A stretch of DNA of 64,000 nt from Solanum dulcamara (Eukaryota; Streptophyta; Magnoliopsida; Solanales; Solanaceae), in NCBI RefSeq assembly GCF_947179165.1, contig NC_077240.1, positions 52,334,001 to 52,398,000 on the forward strand. The letters are read 5' to 3'. Both the position numbers and the translations under genes were made by a program. Positions 56,161 through 64,000 of the stretch are shown one piece after another; position 1 is the stretch's first letter, and every line of letters starts with the position of its first letter. The notes below the pieces were generated by a model that was given only the letters and a program-made list of their open reading frames with translations, ran no database searches and was not told where the DNA came from.

Positions 56161-57679
56161 AAGAGGGATTTTTGAAATTTTTATAAATGATAGGGAATAA
56201 TTGAAAATATAGGAATATAAGGTGTGTAATTTGATAATTTTTCCATAAAAAAAAATGAAAACTTGAAGAAAAGAGGAAACAAATACCTTGAATAATGTAG
56301 GCATTAGGGGATTATGGAAGAACTTGGATATTTTACTATCGTTAGATCAAACATTACACATCTTTCTAGGATGGTAAGCTATTATATACATTCCCCTTGT
56401 CAGCATACTTTCGTGTAGTATACATGATCTTTTGGGAAGGATCAAAATCATAATGTTGTCTGACAATATTTCTGTATAGGCCAAACTATTAAATAAAAAT
56501 AGAAGAAAACGGTTGAGTGGGATAAAAGAAGTAGTCAGTTGATCATTAAGTAGATACAAATAAGTATAAATTAACATCATGACATACCACTTGATTTTTT
56601 CTCTCCGTGTTGGCGAGAGGTATTCCGAAAGAAATAAGAAGATTAACGACATAATAAAAATACTTTACTATAGCAAAACAAAAAAAATAAATTTTGTGGG
56701 GTCTTCTTCTCTGTCAATAATAAAAATTCTCTCTCATAGAGGTTTTTTTTCTTTCTAAAAAGATCTTTAATTTAAAATAATAAATAACTTAAAATATTTA
56801 CAGAATAAATAAAATGCCCCTTTAATTGTGAAAGAGAAATGAATCATATTGGCACAATAAACAATGAACTTCAAAGAACTAGATTGATTGGGTAAAATGT
56901 AGTAGTATGCCATAAGAGAACTCCAACAGTTACCATGAAGCGTGACTTTCTATTTTTTTTCCAAGTATTTTCACATTTTCTATTAAGTAATAAAAATTGG
57001 AGTAGAATATGAGTCACATGTTATTTTTATTTTTAAAGATAGATAAGTAGAATATAAATGAAAATTACATAAAAAGGCAAAACATGTGATATATATTTAC
57101 TATGCACAATTATAGTTTAAAAAAATTACAATTCCTAGATATAGTTAGGAGTTTATAGCAAATCTCTCTCTCTCCTCTCCCTCTTTCCCTCCCTTGGTCA
57201 CCTCTCTCATATCTCTCTCTAAACTCTCGCTCACCTCTCTCCTCACTGCCCTCTCTATCTCGCCTTTCCTTCTCTCTCTTTCTCTTTGCAATACAAATTG
57301 TAACGATCCTTCTATTTCTTTTGTGAATTTTATTAGTTTTCATTCTTTCAACCTTCTCCGCAGTTGTTATATATAATTTATGGCTCGTAAAAAAGAGTGA
57401 CACAATTTTTGAAATAGATTATGAATTATTTAGTTTATTAAATAGTGAAGAAAAAAGAATTAAATGACAAGTGCCCAAAACAGAAAAGGAAAGAAAAAGA
57501 ACAAAAAAGGAAAGAAAATAGGTCAAAGCCAAATTTGATTTTTAAATTTAAAAATGGAAAATACCATCTTGTAAATAGAAGCACAAAACGACATAAACAG
57601 AATTAAAAAAATACAGAGTAAAAAGAAAAGAAAGGGGAAAAAGAAAAAGAAAAAGAGAAAAATAAGAATTTTCATCCCA
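56161..57679. other. AT-rich intergenic stretch with a CT-rich tract, no gene seen
   Basis: 57161-57295 is almost pure CT (repeated CTCTCTCTC, CCTCTCTC and TCACCTCTC). The purine-rich 57600-57665 (AAAAAGAAAAAGAAAAAG) is a second simple-sequence tract. Open frames here are low-complexity only. Nothing else is recognised. Confidence 0.6.
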
Positions 57680-59330
57680 AAAAGTCAAGGTAATTATTCT
57701 CTTCCTTTCCATTAAATTTTTATGTGATTATGGACCAATATTTAGGGTAGATTCATGGAGAAATAATGCTAAAATAAGAAAATATGGCCTTAGGGTTCTT
57801 ATCATAAAATCTTGATTTGGGGGTCGAATAACGACCCATTTTAGCTAAAATTCGACATGTAGGTTTGTGTTATTATGGATGAACATAATCTAAAGGAAAA
57901 TTTTAGATTTGACTTCAATGGCTCGGGATGACTTTTGACCCAATTTTTGAGCCAAAAATAAATATAGTAATATGGGTGTCATTGGATTTGTACTTCTATG
58001 AAGATTATGTATTTGAACAATTTTTGATCATTTGAAAGATTTATGAAAGGATCGAGTTTCAAAGTGATTATTCAATTAATTGAGGCAAGTGAACTCTTAA
58101 AACTTTGTTAAATCTTATAAAATTCCCGAATTTCTTTTCTTGTGTGTGTTGGGAGTAATGAGAATGAGGTTGTAGGTTGTTTTCATAATGAATTAAACTA
58201 AGTAAATAAATGCGATTAACAAAAAGACAACATGTGCTAATCTTGTAATGGGTAAATGTGAAAATCCTTGTTCTTGATGTGGATATGTGTTTGATGATAT
58301 GCTTTGATAGTTCCATTGTGATTCTGAGTTGCCTAAACTTGTCATTCCTCATTATTGTGTGAATATATCAAATTTTATTTTGTTCTTGAACACTATGATG
58401 AGATGGGCGAGATTGTGATGCCAAGGTCATTTTTGGTAAGAGTGTGATGTCGATGCCATTTTTGGTGAGAGTGTGATGCTGGGGTTATTTTTGGAAAGAG
58501 TGTGATGCCGAGGTAATTTAAGGAAAGAGTGTAATATCGAGGTTATTTTTGGTAAGAGAGTGTGATGTCGAGGTCATTTCTAGTGAGCGTGTGATGCCGA
58601 GGTCATTTATGGCAAGAGTGTAATGCCGAGGTAATTTTCGGTGAGTGTGTAATGTTGAGGTCATTTCTGGCGATTTTTGATGATGGTCGACTATTGATTA
58701 TGCACGGGCATCCTTGCATATTTATGTGTGATGCATTTACTTTTGTGTATGTTTTATGTGATACTTGTGATTCTGTCTTGTGATGATTTAACTATGATTA
58801 TGGAACTTATATGAATTGTGTATTATGAACTCTAGACTGGGCTGATTTTCTGTGCAGATTATAGTTATAGAGGTTTGGTTGGGATGAAAGGAGTTCTAAA
58901 ATTTTTATGATATTTGCCTAGTTTTATTAGTTGGCTTGCTAGTTACCGTGTTGTTTGATAATCACTCCTTGCTTCTACACTTGAGTAGTTTTCAAGCTCG
59001 GATCGTGAGTTTGAGTGTTTTCATTTTCATGCGAGGCTTCTAAGTGAATTTGAGAGGTAGGAGATTGATGTCCGACCATCTCCCTTGTTCCTTTATCTAT
59101 GTTTTATTCTATTTGAGACACAAAGACATTTGAGACTTGTATTTATCTTTAGTTCTGTATTTACTAGTGACTTGTACTCGTGACAACTCGATGTAGGGGA
59201 TTATTCAAGTTTATTTAAGACTTTCTCTTTTGTTTATTTGATTTATTTATTATTTCCACATTATTTCTTAAAATTGTTGGTTTAGGATGACTTGTCCTGG
59301 TTGGATAGGACGAATGTCATCACGTTCGAT
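57680..59330 (+). repeat. LTR-like region of element H (left edge uncertain)
   Basis: It is inferred from a primer site immediately to its right (59333-59345) and from its style: a GGGTCGAATAACGACCC hairpin near 57820, and a minisatellite followed by GT-rich sequence. The expected terminal TGACA is not clear; the end is probably near GTCATCACG at 59315-59323. The left boundary cannot be fixed because the partner LTR is not in the window. Confidence 0.5.
58411..58673. repeat. 29-bp minisatellite, nine units
   Basis: Nine consecutive units of 29 bp (one unit is 31) built on GTGATGCCGAGGTCATTT with a GGTAAGAG-type end. Units differ from each other by several bases, and there is no open frame across it. 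Confidence 0.9.
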
Positions 59331-59332
59331 TT

Positions 59333-59345
59333 TGGATATTAGAGC
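59333..59345 (+). other. Primer binding site of element H (degenerate)
   Basis: TGGATATTAGAGC, followed by CCTAGCTTCATAAGTC, matches the TGGTATCAGAGCC...TTCAT context common after gypsy LTRs, with two or three changes. Confidence 0.55.
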
Positions 59346-62300
59346 CCTAGCTTCATAAGTCTCACGTGTATACAAGACAAATTTAAGTAGAGTATTAAAA
59401 ATTGATGCAGAGATGTATGTACTTATCTTTCGAAGACTATAAAGACTGTTAGGATTTTTTTTTACTTTTTGATTCTCGATTGCGCATCCTTGATCCGATC
59501 TAATTCCTACCGCTTCACTTTATTCTCTCACTTATTGTGATGGCTCATGCTTGGTTCTATGTGCATACAATTAAGATTTCATCATGTGGTTTTTGTGTAA
59601 AATCTAATTTTAGGGTGAAGTGATAAAATTATGAAAAACATGTGTGGTCAGACTTGCAAGGCATTGCAATTTGAAAATAGTGAGTACGGTTGTGGTTTAA
59701 TGATGTAATTTGAGGATATGGTATGGAAAGAGGAACAATGATCTGGAGCATCATCTAGACGTCTTATATTTTTGGTTCATGTTTAGCATTGAGAATGGTG
59801 CTTATGTGGCCTATCAGTGTTTGAAGCGGTTGGACAATTGAGAATGGTATAATTAGGGGAATGACTATTTTGTGAGCACTATGACTTTGGAGACTACAGT
59901 CTATAAAGTTCTTCATAAAAGAATGAGCTGTGTAGTGCATGACGAGGATGATGTTGTATAAATTGAGATAAGAATTTATATGATGATTCTATAGAGTGGG
60001 TGTATAACAGGAAAGGTTATTGTACATCTACTATCGTGATACCTATTTTTACTTGGTTAGGATTACAAATTGTGTTGCTTCTGCTATCAACCTGGCCTAC
60101 GAAAGGGTGCATATCGCTTTCGGCTGGAGACTGAAAAGCCTTGGTAATGTATGGCATTTTGTAATGGGTAAAAATATGTAAACTGTATGAGTACAATCTT
60201 TCCAGTGGGTATGATGTGTTCTACTGGTGGATCTACCGGGCTTTCATGATGTAGTACCAGTGATACATGGAAATGCAGACGTCAGTTATCGAGTGTGATG
60301 CAATTACTTAAGGAAACTATCAACTGCTTTACCTACTCGACTAATGAGGTTGAGGTGTATTCACATCTGAAAACCAACATGTTGTTAATACATATATTTA
60401 AGTTGGGCATTGTTTATACGGAACATTATAGCGGTGGATCTTGGTATGGTAATAGTGTGTTTAAGTATGAAGTGTATTGCAAGGATCTACTTGGTGACTG
60501 ACGACTTCATTATAAACCAAAAAGAGTGGACTAATATTTAAATGATAAGCTTATTGGTAAAGAAAGTTCCAACAAGTATATCTGTGTGAAGGCAAGTGAG
60601 TGTACTAGCGAGAAAATATGTATGGAAATAGGCTAATTCAAGTTTTAGACTGTATAGAAAGTTTGAGATATCATGTCAACAATAAGGTTAACTTCGTGAT
60701 GGTGGCAAGGATTGTTGAGCGGGGTAATAAGAGTTCGGGATGGATTATGATTAAGATGCCACTCTATGGTAATGGTTTTCAATTAAAGGGATCCGGTATG
60801 GTAATGACAACTTGCGGGTATATAAGGTTGGAGTTGATGCTGCTTGGTGAGTAGCATAGTTATATGAAAATTTATATGATGTATTGGAAACCGCTTAATG
60901 TAAAATTGAAAGGAATTTCAAATTATAATGGAAGATTTAGTTTGGCCTTCAAAATGAGGCGAGAGAGAATACTTACTATGATTGCAAAGTTCAAGGATTT
61001 AACTTCAGGGATGTTGGAGAGCTGGGTTAGGAAATACGTGACTTCGTCCATTTTACTCTGGTTATAATAATAGTATCCGATGTTCATCAGTCAGGATAAA
61101 TATGCTTCAAGAGTGAAGTTGATAGACATTCGACTCTAGTATTGTGGTAAGTTCTATAGTAGTTTCGAGTTTGATGACTGTCATGGTTTGGGTTCCTAAT
61201 GAGGGACATGGTAACATGATGGATAGGTGTTTACTAATAAGCTAAGGTATGTGATTATATAAAATCTTCAAGTTATAGGCTAATGTCGATTGATAAGGTG
61301 ATTGGTTTACATGGTTTGAATAAAAATTCAGGTTTGGCATTGTAAGTCTACATTCGTGGTAGTTAGTTTTGTCAAGGTATGGATTCACAAGGTAAGAAAT
61401 GATTGATTAGGTCGATTGTTGAGCATTTGGAAGGATTGGTGCATGGTCTAGGTTGTAGAGTTTATTACTTTTGATTGTGAAAGATCTCAATGAAGTCTTT
61501 ATTTGAGAGTTTGGTTTAAGGTAAAAGTTAATATGCTATGAATTCTTCGCCAAGAAATAATAATGATAAATGAGTTAAGTAAAGGAACAAGAGTCTAGTG
61601 CATCAAAGATTTCAAGCATTTAGGCTTGGGTCATGAGTATGAGTTAAGAATTTAAATGTACTAGCAACATTGCGTAATGGAAACAAGTTAAGAAATGTGA
61701 AGAAATATGACATCACGTGCATAAATTTTTGCCTTTGAGTTCAGATATGACTATACAATGTGGATTGGTTCGACACAGACTTATGAGGAATGTAACAATG
61801 ACTTTCTGAAGGTTTGGTTTTGGTTTGGGTGACAAACAGTGAGGTATCCAAGATTTTATGTTTTATGTAGAGTTAGATTTTTTAAATTATGGTAGGTGAC
61901 TTATGGATGCACTAAATGATGGGATATAGTTCTACGTAGTTATTAAGGATTTTGAGTTGGATTTATACTGCTGTATTGATGGGACTACACAAACTATTGT
62001 GATGCGATACATAGACACTAGGGGGTAAATAGAGGTTATGTGCTCATAGTATACATAATTATTAGTGTGATCAAGAATTTCTCTAAGTTTTTGCATGAGG
62101 TATATGATGGTTTAAATGATAGTTGAAACTTGGTAGGTGAAAGATTGTGTGGAGTTGAAATTTGGAATTTGTATTACCAGCATTAGGTGGGACCTCGTAC
62201 CTGTCATGAAATGCTTAAATACAAGAAGATATAGCCACCATTTGAACTTTGGGAGACAACAATGTGTTGCTAAGAAGATCTTGATACTAAAGACGATTTG

Positions 62301-63508
62301 AGAGTAAAGTAAACGACTGGTGTGGTTATGATGTTCTATTAGCTTTAAGAGTGCTAGCTTTAGTGGAGTACTATGATGGGTATGTGGGAGTTGATAAATC
62401 GAGTATGTCTACTATTATAATAGGACCAGGCTGGTTGATTTGGGTAGCAATGAAATAGATAGAGTCTGAAGAATTGAAATGTTCAATATGGGCATTATTG
62501 AAAGGTATCTTACGTTATTCAATATTGGTTGTGTACATTCTTATGTGACCACCTACTTCATTGTGGAAATGGTCTGGAGTATGATTCGCTGCATATGGTC
62601 ATGCATATTCCCACTTCTGTGGATGAATTCCTGGTAGTGGTTAGGGTGTACCGATTCTGCGATGACCTCTTGGTAGTAGGGGATGTTTGTGCAGACTTGG
62701 TCAGTTTAGATATGAAGGATTTGGTGTTTCCTTGGGGTAGTTGAAGTGTTCTAGTGGTTTGACAAGTGTCACCTTGTTATGAACTTATGAAAGAGCTACC
62801 ATGGATAGTTATAGTGACCGACAGTTTTGTTATACACCTCGTCGTTAACTTCACATTTAAACTATGTATAATTGAATATGGGGACCATTGGGTCTAGATC
62901 TAACGCACTTAAGAGTTGTTTAAAATCATAGCTACTGATCTACCATTTTCGATAATGTTGATAGAGGTTTTTATGTTTGGGTATGTCGCTCGCTAGGAGG
63001 TTATTCATTCATTTCCTTCTTTGGTTTAGATAAATCGTATTCTCTAGTAACGAGTACCCAATGTCTAAAGATCAGATTTGTATAGCTTAAGCTCATGGAA
63101 TGATTTGGTTATGAGAATGGAATTTTGACAAGATTTGTGATGGTCTCTGTGTTAGGAGTGTGGTGACTTGTTAAGTTTCACTTCTAGTTGTAGCCGGTAT
63201 TGGTTCATAATTCTCTTGTAGTTATCTATTGAAAGATTGTCTTGATGGTTATGCTGTGGTTTAGAGGGTTTCAGTTTAGATTTGGTCCATGGGTTAGTCC
63301 GTGACTTGGAAATTATTCCTGATTTATAGATTTACAAAGTTTGATTCGAAAGTTTAGTTCTTTGTAGTGGATCTTGATGGTGTGGTTGTAAGAATGGGTT
63401 CCTTTGGAGATGCAATTACTAACGTTAGAAATTATTCCTCCAAATCGTAATAACGTCAAGTATGCTTCTTTCTTTTATTTATGTTCGAGGACGAAAATGA
63501 GTTTTAGT
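59346..63508 (+). other. Decayed internal region of element H
   Basis: 4.2 kb between a primer site and a polyprotein-end-like sequence (TTATGTTCGAGGACGAAAATG at 63478-63498, similar to the GAGGACGAATGTT common before gypsy purine tracts). Short frames at 60295-61067 give no recognisable domain. The only hint of coding is the protease-like remnant at 62529-62744. The region is heavily mutated or rearranged; RT and integrase motifs were not found. Confidence 0.45.
62529..62744 (+). pseudogene. Possible retropepsin remnant of element H
   Basis: The 71-codon frame contains SVDEFLVVVRVYRFCDDLL and VCADLVSLDMKDL. These resemble the STPVGDSIVVDRVYR and LVELDMVDFDVILG segments of gypsy proteases, in the right order. 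The catalytic motif and the ILGMDWL end are not visible. The match is weak, but its place in the middle of H's internal region fits. Confidence 0.35.
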
Positions 63509-64000
63509 TGTCATGACCCAAACTAGGGACAAGCCGCAATACGTCGATCGAGATGTGAGGGACCCCAACCAAGCCATCTTAGAATACAACACATACATAA
63601 GGTAAAGAAACATAATAAGTAAAGTGGAAGAATAACCTCAAATAATATGTCTAAACAGACTACATCAACTCCTTGTCTAAACATGCCTCTATCATACTAG
63701 CATATATGGGGGCATAGAAAAGACACTAGCTCCCGAACAAGAAAAGAACGTCTCAAAATAGCAACATAGTCTAAAAGTATCAAGGGAAGAAATGAGCTCG
63801 ATAGGTAGTCCTCGAAGCATGAGGACATACGAAATCAAGTGAACACGTCTCCTATCTAGCCACAAGAGTGTGTGGAGTAATCGTCGAGCCCTACATTATA
63901 ACACAGTGTAGCCACAAAAGTTTGCATGAGTACTTTGAATGTACTAAGTATGTGAGATATGCATGAACAATGAAATAAGGCATAAACAGTATGAATATAG
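63509..64000 (-). repeat. Element G: A/C-family LTR, partial
   Basis: It starts TGTCATGACCCAAACTAGG and follows the same track as the A LTR from 16508: 'gagggaccccaaccaag' (A: gagggactccaaccaag), 'acatgcctcta', 'tgggggcata', 'catgaggac', 'tgtcgaaccatacattatga'-type, and 'actaagtatgtgag'. It runs off the window. No primer site lies on its left, so this is a 3' LTR end or a solo LTR, read on the minus strand. Confidence 0.8.

Noticed and set aside
57110..57403. 97-codon Arg/Glu-rich frame on the minus strand
   Set aside because: It is the complement of the CT-rich tract; simple-sequence translation.
60295..61067. Three successive plus-strand frames (68, 78 and 67 codons) that might be exons
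   Set aside because: No recognisable domain and no splice-site support; they lie between a primer site and a polyprotein end, so decayed element H is more likely.
63509..64000. Plus-strand 3' LTR of element H
   Set aside because: The sequence follows the minus-strand A LTR (16508 onward) closely and does not match H's LTR-like region at 57680-59330.

Overview
This window is a block of nested transposable elements from a plant nuclear genome. I find no host gene, tRNA, rRNA or CRISPR array. The long Ty3/gypsy LTRs, initiator-Met tRNA primer sites, an L1-type LINE that ends in an RNase H domain, and the LTR and MITE-like sequence styles suggest a Solanaceae genome (tomato, potato or pepper relatives). 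The family assignment is inference from familiarity, not a search.

Layout. One root element, C (Ty3/gypsy, minus strand), runs from beyond the left edge to 55316, and almost everything up to that point was inserted into it. Its left LTR is broken by element A (minus, 1-18606), a chromovirus-type gypsy. A is broken by element B (plus, 3159-13333, TSD ATCCT). B carries a foreign LTR fragment, F1 (9729 to about 11369), where its integrase tail and 3' LTR start should be. The right LTR of C is broken by element D (plus, 24720-54343, TSD GATCA). D was hit four more times: a 3.3-kb LTR F2 (26174-29506, TSD TATAC) and an 8.5-kb LINE (29937-38406, about 16-bp TSD) in its 5' LTR; a small non-autonomous LTR element E (39665-44432, TSD TAACC) in its internal region; and a hAT DNA transposon (47472-51151, 8-bp TSD GTTTGAGG) in its 3' LTR.

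From 55317 to about 57.7 kb there is AT-rich intergenic DNA with a MITE-like inverted repeat and a CT-rich tract. From about 57.7 kb to 63508 lies a decayed LTR element H, with a 29-bp minisatellite in its LTR, a primer site and no clear pol. At 63509 another A/C-family LTR (G, minus) begins and runs off the window.

Coding content is entirely transposon-derived and mostly broken: gag, protease, reverse transcriptase, RNase H, integrase and chromodomain remnants (A, B, C, D), LINE ORF1 and ORF2, a gutted hAT transposase, and in E a protease-like ORF plus a long ORF I do not recognise. The strongest direct evidence is structural: matching target-site duplications, LTR ends joined to primer binding sites, and interrupted sequences that rejoin cleanly when each insert is removed. 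The most novel items are the E element with its unassigned 266-aa ORF, the AT-rich array inside the hAT element, and the duplicated segment in the LINE 3' region.
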